Shown: piece after piece, positions 23,462 through 36,450 of the stretch
Layout: each line of letters begins with the position of its first letter
Position numbering within the stretch: position 1 is the stretch's first letter
From: Acanthornis magna
Taxonomy: Eukaryota > Chordata > Aves > Passeriformes > Acanthizidae
Assembly: GCA_036785705.1 (NCBI GenBank)
Contig: JAWUZG010000036.1
Span: 10,845,501-10,909,500 of the forward strand
DNA: 64,000 bases
Direction of reading: 5' to 3'
Position numbers and translations under genes: made by a program
The notes under the pieces: model-generated
Told to the model about the DNA's origin: nothing
Seen by the model: the letters and a program-made list of their open reading frames with translations, nothing else
The model's database searches: none

Positions 23462-26276
23462 CTGAGGTTAAGGAAAAGAGGAATGAACTGTGGTATCAGT
23501 GTCTCAAACTTGAAGAATAAATTTAACTTTTTGAAGATGGAATAAGACTCATTTTCAAGAGAAAGAAATTGAGTTAGGTAACGTAAGGCATATTGCAACA
23601 AAGAAGGACACACAAATGTACAACCATTACAGCCAATTGGATAGCATCTTTCACAGACATGTTTGAAAAGTTTGCAGCACCATTGTCAAAAATACATGCT
23701 TCCTCATGCTGATGTAGCCGAAAACAGCAGGAGATATATGGGCAAGTCTATAAAAAAAAATCTCAGAGAATGAACACCTGGTTTCTTGAAAGTAATCTTT
23801 CTATCTTGACACCAATATACTTCACATAACCCAAGAGAATTAAAGGCCTGTTTGAAGTTAGAAGAGCATGTTCTTGACACACCATTTGGAGGAGCATTTA
23901 CTTTTTTTCAACAGACATAAGTATTAAGCACAGGTGATGGATTCAGATCCACAGGAATGAACGGAGGCTGGAATGTCTAGACAACCAGGAAAGCATAACA
24001 CAGGTGTGACAACTCTGCTTGACTATCACATTCCAACATTTTCAGTATAAACTAAATAACTTCCATCATCTGTTGATATAAAAGCAGAAGAGGGAAAACA
24101 TATTTGGCTTTGTCTACTACAAATGTCTACTCCTAATAATTTATTTTGGAAGCCAACTCCCCTTTTCATATTTAGGTTGGATGCTTCCAAGTCCACCTGG
24201 GAATGGCTCTGCTCTCTGGCTATCCAGCACAACAGTTCTGTTTGTCACTGGTGTAGTCAGACTGCTCAAACTTGAATGCTTTTCATGTGGCTGTTTTACT
24301 GGACAGCAGGTGATTTTTTGCTCAAAAAGAAAATCTTCATATTTTAAATTTAAACTCTAACTTCCTGAATCCTTTGCCAATGTATGCGTACTATGATTAC
24401 TCATGTACAAAGCAAGAAAAACACATTATCTTTCCTCAGATGATTTTTGAAAACCAACTATGTAGAGCTGCACTGACAGCCAACTACCAAAAACAGGAAA
24501 GCTGAGGTGAAAGCAAAACGAATCAACAAGGTGATAACTCTAAAAGTAACATCTATTGTCTCTGCTTGTCATAAAAGGGGATTTGTGACCAGTCTTGTAT
24601 CATGAAAGAGAACATCATCCTCTATAAACTACTCAGTTTTATAGTGCTACAATGCCAGATACATACTAAATAAATCTTGAACTATTACGCACAGTACACA
24701 AGCAAGGAAGCTAAAGGTTATCTGCTCCTTAAAGCAATATTGCTTAAAAAAACACCTCTGAAAACAGCAGTTTCCATCTCTTAGAGACTGAAGTACAGTT
24801 TCCCTGTTTTGCAGTCAGAGTTATGGAAAAGTTTTACTTTTCCTATCACACATCTGCAGTATAGCATGTTCAGCAGACAGCGTATCAGTAAAATCTTCAG
24901 TAATTAATGTTTGATTACTCCTGTCATAATTTCTTCTGCTTCACAGAAGATAAACTCTAATTAATAATTTAATTTTAATCAACTAATTAAAAATGTATTA
25001 GAGACCATTTGCTATTACAAATCCATGAAAAGGAGACAATTTAACAAATCCATTAGACAAGTACAAATACAATTTTTGGAACTACAGAACTGTAGAAAAA
25101 AAAAAACAGTCTCTTTTGAAAAATTGACAGTGGATTGTTACCCAGGACTGACTTGTGAATTAGCAGAGGGGCAGGAGTCTGGACAGCAGAACTCTCCCAT
25201 GACATTTACAAAGCTGTAGTTCATCAATATCACTGCTAAGAGCAGAGCCCGGTCTGACAAACCAAAACAACTTATTGACCCTACTTAGAATTAACAAGAA
25301 AGGCATAAATTTTAATGGCAAGTAAGCAGTTAAGTCAGTTGCTAATTACTGCCAACCTGCAACTGGACGCAGCAACACCTGTGTTTTCAAAACTTCCTAC
25401 AATCACATACAGCTGAGATGTTTGACAGCCGAAGTGTGACTGTTCTTCTTCACCTTTAGGAGTTTTCCACTTTTCAGACCTGTCTGTACTGCAAAAGCAC
25501 CCCATGTGTAATTGTGTGACAATTTTCATTATTTTCATTATATTCTCTGTCTTGGAAAGTCTGTTTTGTTCTTTTCTAGTGCCTGAAGAATTGATTTTTT
25601 TACATTAGCTTTCAAACAAAAAAAAAATGCACTATCCTAAAGGTTGTTGTAACAGATTATGAGAATGAAGTTGCATACAGAGTGCTGATGTACGGCAGTA
25701 GTGACTCTTCAAGAAGCTGAGCTATGCCCAGCTTCTTAAAGAGGCTTTCCCAGAAAGCCCTCTAACTTCCTTCCTTATTTAAGTTCAAAGTAAGAACATA
25801 GGAAACTTTTGACTGAACTTGTCTAAAATACATGTGGCAGAGTAGAGCTTTCACTTGGAGAGCTGCCAGCCCACCTTTGGCTCCCAGTGACAACCAAATA
25901 TCCAGCTGCAGCTAGGTTGAAGGACGAGAATTTGGCCTATCAACAGCAGTCAAATAGAAAAAAGTTTACTCCTAGGCTCCATGGTTAAATTATTACCTTT
26001 TTCTGCTTTTACTGGCTGCCTAGAAAAAGGAAGGCAAGTTTTCTCAGCATTCACTGGCCATGAGCAAAGTCTGCTTCATTTCCTATGCAAATTTCACTGC
26101 AGCAGCAGAACGGTACACGTCACTCAGGAACAAAGGTGAATGCTGCAGGACTGAAGCCCTATCCTGGAGTGACAAAGAGTGACTAGAGCTCCTGTTGCGG
26201 GCCTTCATTAAAATCGAGTAGAGTATGCCCAGCCGAAATGAAAGAGTGCTAAGATTACACAATTGTGCAGTTGTGG
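23462..26276. other. AT-rich noncoding stretch
   Basis: I see no recognised gene or repeat. A-runs occur near 25097 and 25619. Confidence 0.55.
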
Positions 26277-26570
26277 AATTTTTTTTGTTAGTTTTTGGAT
26301 TTTTTCCTCTTTTTTTTTTTTCTTTTCTTTTTTTGTTTGTTTGGTTGGTTTGTTTTTGTTGTTGTTGTTGTTGTTTCTTGGTTTTTGGGGGGTTTTGGGT
26401 GGGGTTTTTTAGGGGTTTTTTTTGCTTGTTTCTTTGTATGGAGTTTTTTGCCTGGGATTTTTGAGCGTGCGTGGGTTGTTTATTTTGGGGAATTTTTTTT
26501 GGTTTTTATTTGGTTGGAGTTTTTTGTTTGGTTGGTTGGTTGCGTCTTTTTTTAAAATTTATTTTCTTGT
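26277..26570. repeat. T/G-rich low-complexity block
   Basis: The plus strand is almost purely T and G for nearly 300 bp, with long T runs, (GTT)n at about 26358-26374 and (GGTT)n near 26530. Its three plus frames stay open only because T/G codons rarely make stops, and they would encode Phe/Leu/Gly/Val-rich nonsense. G runs at 26387-26392, 26397-26399, 26401-26404 and 26412-26415 are separated by 4, 1 and 7 bases. That fits a canonical G-quadruplex pattern on the plus strand. Confidence 0.9.
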
Positions 26571-28271
26571 TTCCATAATTCAGCTCAAAAGAGAACCCAG
26601 GAAGGTAGGCATAGATGAAGAAATGGTGAAGGATATAAGCAACAGACAGCAAAAGAAAGACATGTTCCATTAGAAACAGAAAAGATACAGAGCCCAAAGC
26701 AGAAAGTTCAGACCATGATTATTTTTGTTTACTAGAAGTTGCAAGAAGTCAACATGAGGCATTATTGTATAAGAAGTCCATCTTCATTACAGCTAATAAT
26801 TTCTTTCCAGCATTTCCCATTTCTTTTGGAAGTCAGTTGAAATCTCTCATTCCACAAATCCGTATTTTGGGTCACAATCGTAGGCTTAAAACAATGTATT
26901 TTGCAAACATTACTGAGATGTTAAAGGAATACCACACTACTCCCTAGTAGGGAATTTTCACATTCAGGTCTTTCAGATGGCCTGAATCTGAAAAAGCTTC
27001 AATGTGAACAGAGTTTTTATGATTCAGGATCATTCATTAATGCAAGCACCAGCGGCAAACCACTTTACTAGCCACTCTAGCTCAACAATACCACGGCCAA
27101 ATGCAAATCATGATGATACATCCAGAAAGCATGGTTAAAAAAACAATATGGTAACATTTGCCATCCTCATACCCAGTTACAGGATCTAATATACAGCTAA
27201 CAGGACACCTAGAATCCTATAGGTAATCATATATCTCATATATAGAGAGAGAGGGTAAAATATTCAAACCATGTCTTCAATAAAAATTAAATTCAGATCT
27301 TGGGATTTTTTTCTTAATATTAAACACATAACCATCAAGCATTATGAGTTCAGCAAACTTGGTTTCTTTACTTCTATATCACTTGCTTTCATTCTAAGAG
27401 CACACATACTTTAGGCATCCCTTACAGAGGCATAAACAAGCTTTAGATTAACACAAATTAAAATAGGGATACCAGCTCTCCTTCTCAAAAATACTGTCAG
27501 ATTCTTGAAGACTTTTGTGCAAAAATACCATCTCATGCCCGAGATATTAGCAAAAGAAATGTCATCTAATCCTGTGAGGTAAATAAGTACTATTTTCCCA
27601 GTTTTGCAGATGGAAATCGGAAAGGAAAGATTAAAATCCTGAAATGGCAAGTTACTTCATCAGTGTTTGATTACCATTTTTGAGCAGTCCCACTCAGATG
27701 GGTAAATACTTCACTTCTGACTTGCAGGCAATTTTTTCCAATTTTTCCCAGTCACCCCAGTTCCAAGTATGTTGGAATAAGCTCAGCCAGGTAATGGCTA
27801 GCCAGAAGAAAAACAACACTTCTTTTTAGGAACTGACACCAGCTCAGACTTGTTCTTTTCTGAGTCTGTGCCTTAGAGAAGTTCAGGAAACTTGTCATTT
27901 CTACACAGAAACTGCCTCCTAAAATAGACTCACTTACAAACAGGCTCTGGCAGCACCTGGATCTGGCACATCTTATGACCCCAGAAGGGGAACGACACAG
28001 GTGAGTTGGTGAGGAGCTGTGACATGTTTTTGGGTTTTTGTTAGAACTCTTTGTCTTTTGAAAAAACATGGGGCAATATTAGTGTTTATCGTCTAGCTAT
28101 TCAATAAATTCCTTGCAGAGGAGTGAATACACCCAAATTCTCAGTCAATTAGCTAGCCAGAAGTTAGACGGCCAGGGAGGCAACAGCAGAAAAAGATGTA
28201 GAGGGTTGGTTTGCTTGGAGGACAAAGGGGGACATATCTCTCTTTTGATCTCTTTAGATCATCTCTTTAGA

Positions 28272-29079
28272 CACATAAAATGGCCTGGGCTGGAAGGGGC
28301 CATAAAGATCATGTAGTTCCAACTACCCTGCCACGGGCAGGGATGCCACCCACTAGACCAGGCTTCTGAGAGCTCTATCCAGCCCAGCCTTGTACACTTG
28401 TGGATCATTCACAACTTGTCCAATCAATCTGTTCCAGTGCCTCACCATCCTCACAGTAAAGAACTTCTTCCGAACACCGAACTGAAACCTACTCTCTTTT
28501 CAGTTTAAAGTCATTCCCCCTTATCCTGTCACTACATGACCCTGCAAAGTGTCCCTCTCCATCTTTCTTTAGGCTCCCTTCAGGTACTGGAAGGACCCAA
28601 TTTGGTGATATCAAAGATTTCTCATTTCCAGACTGAAAAATCTCAATTCTTTTAACTTTCCACATACTAGGGGTGCTCCATCCCTCCAGTCATCTTGGTG
28701 GCCTACTCTGGACCCTCTCTAACAAGCTGGTGTTCTTCTTATGTTGAGGACCCCAGAGCTGATGCAGTGCTCCAGGTGGGTCTCACCAGAGTAGAGCAGA
28801 GAGGCAGAATCCCCTCCCTCTCCTGCTGCCCACGGGGCTCTGGATGCAGCCCAGGACACGTTTGGCTCTCTGGGCTGTGACTGCCATGGCCGGGGCATGT
28901 CCAGCCTCTCACCCACAGCATCCCCAAGCCCTTCTGGGCAGGGCTGCTCTGATCTGTCCATGCCCAGCCTGTGCTGATACCGGGGGTTGCCCAAATCCAG
29001 GTGCAGCACAAGCATTTGGTCTTGTTAAACCTCATGAGATTCTCATGAGCCACTTCTCAAACTTGTCCAGATCAAGTGT
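28272..29079 (-). mobile_element. CR1 LINE with the decayed end of ORF2
   Basis: This is the longest CR1 copy here, about 0.8 kb in minus orientation. The plus strand starts with ACATAAAATGGCCTGGGCTG, the reverse complement of the CR1 3' end. On the minus strand the 5' part still shows words of the CR1 ORF2 protein end: ENLMRFNKTKC, then in a shifted frame LGNPRYQHRLG, and a degenerate LYS..THLEHCI that matches the CR1 LYSALVRPHLEYC region. The words fall in different frames, so frameshifts have accumulated and it is a dead copy. The element is 5'-truncated near 29079. Confidence 0.95.
28719..29053 (-). pseudogene. CR1 ORF2 C-terminal remnant
   Basis: This is the coding part of the CR1 copy above: the stretch after the reverse-transcriptase core. 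The family words ENLMRFNKTKC and NPRYQHRLG sit in two overlapping minus frames, which shows at least one frameshift. The visible length is far below a full CR1 ORF2 of roughly 900-1000 residues, and no catalytic YADD is present. Confidence 0.8.
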
Positions 29080-29363
29080 TGAAAGCAGTAAATTATAATA
29101 ATTTAGAATTATAAAAAAATTAGGATTTTTTACTATGCTCTTTCCCGGTATTTACTAGTAAAATGAATTGCACGTTGTAAACATAGTAAGGCTTTTCATC
29201 TACATGTTTTAACTTTTTCACAGAACTGTGGTATGTCCATATTAAGTGCTATTTTTTTTTTTCCCTTTCGGGTAAGTTTGAATCCACAAATTCAACGAGT
29301 TTAAAATAGAGCAAAACTAATTTTATACAAATCATATTTTGTTAGCCTATATATATATCTTAC

Positions 29364-29560
29364 TTTTATGGGTAAAATATGCATAAATAATTGCAGTATA
29401 TTGAACAAATTTTTGCCATTTCCTCACATTTATGGCTATATTAGGAGTTCCAGGGCTATGTATATGTAACACACATACTTGTTCAAAAGATAGCTGAGAC
29501 TTCTGCTTGGCATGAAGCCAAGGAGACGAGATTCTACAGCTTATTAACAGTGCATCATGA
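29364..29560 (-). CDS. possible internal coding exon, product unknown
   Basis: The minus-strand acceptor TTCTTTAATTTCCAG precedes base 29560 and a strong donor AAA|GTAAGA follows base 29364. The 197 bp give 65 open codons, starting HDALLISCRISSPWLHAKQ and ending FVQYTAIIYAYFTHK, with one base at each end. The composition looks like a folded protein. The frame is also open for a short way upstream of the acceptor, so it may be part of a chance 80-codon frame, several of which are expected in a window of this size. No family was recognised. Confidence 0.25.
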
Positions 29561-29800
29561 CTGGAAATTAAAGAATCCTGTGGAACCATAAACTGTCTAG
29601 AAAGAAAATGAGAAAAATAATAAAATTTGATCAGAGGGTTAATATATTTTTATTAGTGCCTGGCAGGAGACTAGTAATAGACCATTTAAATGCGTACAGC
29701 AATATAACTGTCTTGTGTCAGATGCACAGTGGTGAAAAAGACTGTAGACAGTAGAGTATTTAGACTCTAGACAGTAGAGTAATAGTAATAAAAAATCCTC

Positions 29801-29875
29801 CAACCAACCAACCAAGTAAAAAACCACAAAAACCCCCAAACCAAAACCCCAACACCCCCAGAAAACCCGACTAGA
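29801..29875. repeat. A/C-rich low-complexity block
   Basis: The plus strand is nearly pure A and C: (CCAA)n, then C runs at 29833-29837, 29847-29850, 29855-29859 and 29866-29868. On the minus strand these are G runs, with one loop of 9 bases and two shorter loops, a relaxed G-quadruplex pattern. It resembles the reverse complement of part of the 26.3-kb T/G block. Confidence 0.8.
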
Positions 29876-30479
29876 CTTCACATAGCTCTTATCTGTATTT
29901 ATCAAGTTGATATTCTCTGGAACATGGAGATTTTCTAAAGGAATCAAAACATAACCAAATGTTTCCAGGCTATCAATGTCAATAATTGCATAGCAAGCAC
30001 TGATGGGAAACTAGAATTCCCACATTAAAATCCCAATCTAAAACACTCAAAACAGAACCACCCCACCAAACTCTAACTAAGGTAAAAATAGCTATTAAAT
30101 GCACAGTAAATTTGCACAGTCCAGAAGATGAATGCCGTGAGGTAGAACTACATATCTGTCAGTGGCTGCAAAAGGTAATATTCTGAAATACATCTGGCCC
30201 ATTAGTCAAGAATTTCATAGCAAGTCTCAGGAATAAAATAGTACTTTCTTCATAACAGAATATAAAATGAATATAGAGTATTATTTAGGTTAGATTTTAT
30301 GCTTCCTCAAACACTCAAGTCCTGAGGAGCCAGATTTTATGGTTGTAGAAAGTCTTGTGTTTAAATACCAAAAAGACTGTATTTAGAAAACCAAGGGTGT
30401 TTAAGAAGTTCCAGGCTCCTTTTTTGGCATTCCCATTTAAGTTTAGTGACACTACAAACCCAATATTAATTCATTTTAG

Positions 30480-30593
30480 CTACCAACACGTTTGAGAAGT
30501 TTGTGGATGTAGGGCTAATGAACACAACTGAAGATACTCCAAGTAAATACAAACAGAAAGCCAGAACTTTAGCTGATTATGGAAACATTAAAG
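30480..30593 (+). CDS. possible internal coding exon on the plus strand, product unknown
   Basis: The plus-strand acceptor TTAATTCATTTTAG precedes base 30480 and the donor AAAG|GTAGGT follows base 30593. The 114 bp are open in one phase for 37 codons, starting TNTFEKFVDVGLMNTTED and ending RTLADYGNIK; the other two phases stop. The composition is protein-like. It is opposite in strand to the other possible exons, so it would belong to a nested or separate gene, or else be a chance match. No partner exon was identified. Confidence 0.25.
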
Positions 30594-33500
30594 GTAGGTT
30601 TTTGTTGTCCTCCTCGCCCACCAAAATGGTCTTACTGTTTACTTGTTAAGATATTTATATATATTTATACAGAATTTAAAGATAGAAAGCAAAAACTTCA
30701 AAGAAAAAGGAGAAAATAAACATGGCCTGTTTATCCCTCTTCATTCCTTCCCCTCTCCCCCCCAGTCAAGTGCCTTTCCTGTGCTTACCTTGTTCTGATC
30801 TTTCAAATCCACCCAACTGGACAAGAACCATCTGCTGCAGCACCACAGCCCACAAGGCCAGGAATAGCATGGAGAACCATAGCATCACTTAGCCCACAGG
30901 CTGTTTTCTCACGACTGCTGAAAACGTGTCCAAGAGCCAGGTCATACTGCCTTCCATCTCCCACAGAACAGATTGCAGTGACTCAGGATCCTTCTGGGTC
31001 AGAAGTCCGCTGGGCCAACCTGCTGCTGCCGTACACAGAACTAATTCACCCTCTTACAGCCACTCCACCAAGCCTATTTTCAAATCATTTAAATGTGTTC
31101 TGGCAGACAGCTATGACAAATAAATGCCTTTTAGCAGCAGACTGAAGTGAAGCTTTGGGACGTTCAATGAGAACAGGCATGCAATTCAGTTTAACACTGG
31201 ACAACTTGTTTTTCTTAACATGCTTTTTTCTTAAACGTTGCTTCACCAAACTACAGCAAGTGCTATAGTGCTATCACATTTTCTCTGCATTTCTTGAGGA
31301 CCTCTTAGAACTATACCTGGGGTCTTAACACCTTGCTGTGCAAAAGCAGTGGTTATTTTAGTGATTTGATTAATCCATTCTAAGTCAGTAAACATGCACA
31401 CATTCATGTTAGTTGACTTCACAGACTGACTATAAAAATGATACAGAGAACGGGAGAGTTACCACCAGAGAGAGAAGAACTTTAAATAATAAAAATTAAT
31501 AAACTCCATAGCAGAAGAACTGAGATGGAATTATAATGTATGCCTCTTTTTTGTTTCCTGCTTACTATGTTGTAGAACTTACTGTGGCAATTAAATCATA
31601 GTAAGAAAGAAGTTTATGTACTGAGTTTCCCTTACATTCTCCTCATCCTCTCCCTAGAAACACACAAACTAAGAAGACACAGAAATTAACCAAACGGCAA
31701 AAAAGTCCAAACAACTCCTAAAATAGTCTTTCATTTGCTTGAAAAAGATTCAGGTACCACCTGAAGTCAACAGGGGAATTTTCCTATTGGTACCTTATAT
31801 GGAAGCAACTGAGATGTGAAATCTTCATACAGAAAGACAGCTATATTAAGCAAGTTAAATAGCATTGTCTTTCCTTGCTATTATTCTTCACCATTCATCA
31901 CAGCCTTAATCTGATAATAATCCACTGATAGCAGTGTGAAAAATGCATTGAGAGCCTCTGATATAAAGCAATACCGTGACTACCTAATTAGTACCATAAA
32001 CATCACATGTTTTTTCAATTAAAAATAAAAACATTAGTTCCATTAAAATTTCTGTATTATACTGCACCAAGTTTGAGATACATGAAGTACAGGAACAGCA
32101 AAATGCCTTGTTTCCCAACTCTGAAAAGTCTTTTAAAAGCCAATATAAAATTCTGGAACATCACTGGAACATCAGCTAGACTGATTTCAATACATTATTA
32201 GCAATAATGATAGCTTAAGAACCAGAAAAAGGAGCCAAGAAATAACCCAAATAAATTATTTCACCAGGCAATTGCGATGTCTGCTAAAGGACAGAAGGAA
32301 GGTGATTGGTAGCATCAAGACATGTAATAAATTTAAACAGTCTGGGAAGTCACTGTGCTCTCTACACTTCCACTGCAAATTGCAAATCACTTTCAGTAGT
32401 GCTTTTTTACTCCTGAAAGGTGTTCCAGCAGTTTCAAATACAAAGTACTTAAAAAACCAGTCACAACTTTGCTGGCTGCTTGTCAGAGCCTTTTGCTGTT
32501 GACAGATGTTTCCTTAATAGCTATAGCAAAGGTGATTTGTAGGAAAGATGAGGATTTGACACTTTCCTAGCTGATCTGTACACAAACTTCAGGAATGGTG
32601 GGAAAAGCTCTTCATCTGGGACAAATTCTCCTTTCTGGGGAGAAAAGCACAGTGGACGTTGTACATTCCGACAATTATGTCCTTTTTCCCACCCAGAGAT
32701 CTGTGGTTCTTTAAGACCACAAGTTACATGGCTTTTTACTGACAGCAGCCTTCTCGTTTCAAAGGTAAAAATATTCTGGTGCTAATGAAAAAAGAAATCT
32801 AATGTCTGTACTTAGAAACCAACTAGACACCATGGGTCACAAAATAAGAAACTCTTAGGCAATGGGCGGCAAGCCAGGAGGAAGCACTACCAATCTGTTT
32901 GCTGCAGCTGGCGCCTCTTTCTGCTTCTCCTACTGGAGAATCAGGATGAGACTTTGTCCACCCCAGGAGTACAGAGGCATGCAGAAGGGCAGGGCACAAC
33001 TCAGCCAGCAGACTGAAAACAGATCGCTACTGTGCTACCCAAGCAATTATTTCTGGACACTGGTTTTCTGTATCTCCAGGCAGGCGTCTCAAGCTCAGAG
33101 GAGCTCATTTTCTGTTTTAGAGGCCCTGATGCTCCAAAGGAGATATTGTGAAAATGACTGCTGAGTCTCAGTAACTATCACCAATGCTGTGATAATGAAG
33201 GAAGAACTGTTCACACTCTGTCCTCTCCTGCTCCCTGTGAGGGCAACTACAAGTTAAACTGCAACCATTCTCATGTGAGGCTGTGTCAGGTTATGCTCAC
33301 TTACAGACTGCTCATGCAACAGCAGTACGACTGAGAATAAAGAGCTCATAAATAAAAAGAGAGAAGTGTCAGCCTGAAGAGACTGGCCTTTTTCTGATGG
33401 GAAATTCCTATGGAAATTCCTCCAAATCCAATATGCAAGACCTCGGGTTTTTTTAACTAAGAATTCAAGAGGTTAACTTAAATTATCTGCACAGGAAAAA

Positions 33501-36289
33501 AAATGCCAAAAAAACCCAGATAAACATACACAGAAAGTTCATTAAAAGAATACCGACTGTGAATGAACAAATCAACTATCTCAAGAAACTGATCTACAGA
33601 AATAAAGGCCAGCATTTTTTATTCATTTCAAGATCCAGACATTCATTGTCTGATTTGTCAAAGTTCATAGTGTTTTACAGCAATTCCTAGATTCAAAGTG
33701 CTTACTGAGTCTTTGATGGTCAATATTTACCATAGAAAAGTTCTCTCAAGCTGGGTATCAAGAAAAGAGAACTGAGAGAAAACAAAATAAGGAGCCACTA
33801 GAAAACCTAGGTTTCAGTGATCCATTTGGTATTAGACGAAAAAATCTAAGATAAAGGCAGTTAGATAGAGAAGCATTCACTTTCTACAACCAAATAATTC
33901 TTTGTGCATTGCCCTGCACATCCTCCCAAACAGATCCTATTCCTTCCTTCAAGGATTGCCAGCAAAGACCAGGATTAAATAGAACACTGAGTAAAATTTC
34001 CATATGCAGTACGGATTTTAAGCACATGCTGAACTTCAAATACTTAAAATGTAGCAATAGTACATAAAAAAATTGAAGATCTTTAAGGACCATTATAATC
34101 TCTAAAAATAAGTCCTTGTTTAAGGGTTTTGCTCAATCAAGGCTTAAACACTAATAAATACTATTAATGGCTGATTCCTGAAAGAACCCTTGCTGAATCT
34201 TACTCTTTTGCCTTACCACAGAAGTATCTACATGTACTTAAGACTGCCTGATTTTTGGCTCTCCACACTTGGTATTAAGATCTGTGAAGAACATCATTCA
34301 CAAAGACACTGCAGAAGAATCCACAGAAGAAAGTTCAACAGCCAACAATGTCAAGAGCACAATATCACATGATTGACATTATTTTTTCACCAATATTGGA
34401 TGCCAAAAATAATCAGAAATTAACTGAGGCTGGATTAGTCAAATGAGATGCCTACAATTACATTCCTACCCAGATTTGAATGCTGACTTAGTTTTCAGAG
34501 GTGTTGAGAACTTGCAAAGCTCAGGGTTTCAGACCTTGATCATCACACCATTTGTTGAAGTACCTAAATATAAATTATGTAATGTAACTGGAGGTTAGGC
34601 TGACTTGCTTCAAAATTTTGTTGATGAGAAAATTAAAATTAGTCACTACTTTATTCCAATGAAACAACCAACAGAAGCACCCGAAACCATGTAGGGACTT
34701 TGTGGTTTATAGCAATATGTTGCCACAGCACAGTAGCTACCTGAAACCAGATCACGGTAGCTAGAAAGCCACTTTCAAAAGTATTCTCTACAGATAGTTT
34801 TCAACCTGGAAACAGAAATAATTAGCACTGATGCTCTTTGTTGTACACAATTTCGAATCATTTTTTGGGAAGGTGATTGTAAATCATTTGGGCAGAGAAA
34901 ACATTTCCATAGAGGGCCAAATCACCCCACAGCTGAAATGCATCCACAAAACAGCTAAAAATAAAACAGAATTATGTACCAAACTAAGCTAAGTGTTATC
35001 TATTACAAAGTGTAAAAAGAATGCAGCTCACATTGAACACAAACCATTGCATGCTCAAAAGGAAGACCACACCATCCTACATGCTACCGACCAAAAATTT
35101 AAAATCAAACATTACAACTTTAAAAAGTTATTCCACAAAAGTCATTTAGACACGGGTCCACACAGATTTCAGTATATCTGGTCATTGTCATTTGTTGTTG
35201 ATGAAAAAGATTAGCAGAGAAACAGAAACTTACAGAGAGAAATGTGCCTGAAGCAAAAGCCCTCTCTCCCACATACCAACAAGATCCTATCTCATGTACT
35301 TACTGGAAGCCACGCACACAGGGTAGAACCTTAGTACAGGTTCCAAAAAAGCAAATTAACTGTTTTTCAAAATAAGTCATTGAACAACCAGCAGAGAGAG
35401 AAATAATTTCTATGAAAGAGAGAAATTCTCTTCAATGTGGCAACACTGGCCACTAAAATCACCCACTAGCAATCATCTATGTCTGACACAGTATGATTCT
35501 GTAATCAAATGAAATCACAGCAGGATGAAAGAGAACATAGATGTGACAATATTCCCCCCTTACAAAGAATAATAATGCAGCTGCAGTAGGCATGTTCTCA
35601 GATATTTTTTTCTTTACATTTATCTATATATTAAAAAACTTGAACCCTTTCACTTTATTTTAGGAAGGAGGGTGTTTCTCTCCTTCATACGCAAATGCAC
35701 ATCTATCTACATAAAAACAACTTCTCATCGAGCTAAGAGGGAAAATTCTCTCCCTCCTACAATTTCCTTTTTCACCCCCAAATGTCATATTATACAAAAC
35801 AGCAAGTTACACATATCTATAGAGTAATAAATGACTTCATACACTGTTGTATCAGAAGACACATGGAATGCTTGTAGTAGTCCTAATAAAATGCCATTTT
35901 TAGGATAGCCCACATACTCAAGCATTTGCTTCACTTTCATCTGCCAAAAAATGCAATAGGATGAGTGTTTGGTGCCTAGCACTATTTTTTGATTCTTATT
36001 TGTAACTGGAATTACAAAACATTTTATTAGGAGAAAATGCACTTTAAAACATAACTTACAGAGAGAAGCAATTTCAGTGTTTTCATCACATCTGTTTCCT
36101 CTTACACAAGCCATACACAACATGTAATAAACGGACAAAGCTCAATAAAGAGAAATTAGACATCAAAAACCAAATACAACCACATCAGACTGATCTAGTT
36201 AAACAAGACTGCATGTTGAATTTTATATTCCCCAGCTAGTATTCCTGGTGTCTAAACTTCCCTCAGAGAAACGACCTACCTGCTCATGA
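30594..36289. other. AT-rich noncoding stretch
   Basis: I see no recognised repeat or gene. A C7 run occurs near 30757. Open frames, including a minus-strand one at 35785-36138, lack paired splice evidence that I trust. Confidence 0.5.
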
Positions 36290-36450
36290 ATATGCATTCT
36301 TTAAAAGGATTTAACACACACAAAATACAACCAAACTGTGAAACTCGCTGCCACAGAATGCTATGGATGCCAGAACTATAAATACATTCAACAATTAATT
36401 TGAGAAATTCATGGAAGCAGCATTCTTTTAGGTGGAAAGACATGAATGCA
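36290..36450 (+). mobile_element. ancient CR1/L3-like LINE tail
   Basis: The stretch GTGAAACTCGCTGCCACAGA, ATGCTATGGATGCCAGAACT and GAGAAATTCATGGAAGCA matches the well-known 3' coding end of old CR1/L3-type LINEs of amniotes. That region encodes a conserved WNSLP…V..A……FK motif. The frame is broken, including a TGA within the FK region, so this is a fossil. Similarity is from memory of the family, so the exact subfamily is open. Confidence 0.55.

Noticed and set aside
26225..26555. Three overlapping plus-strand open frames rich in Phe, Gly, Leu and Val
   Set aside because: They come entirely from the T/G low-complexity block, where stop codons cannot easily form.
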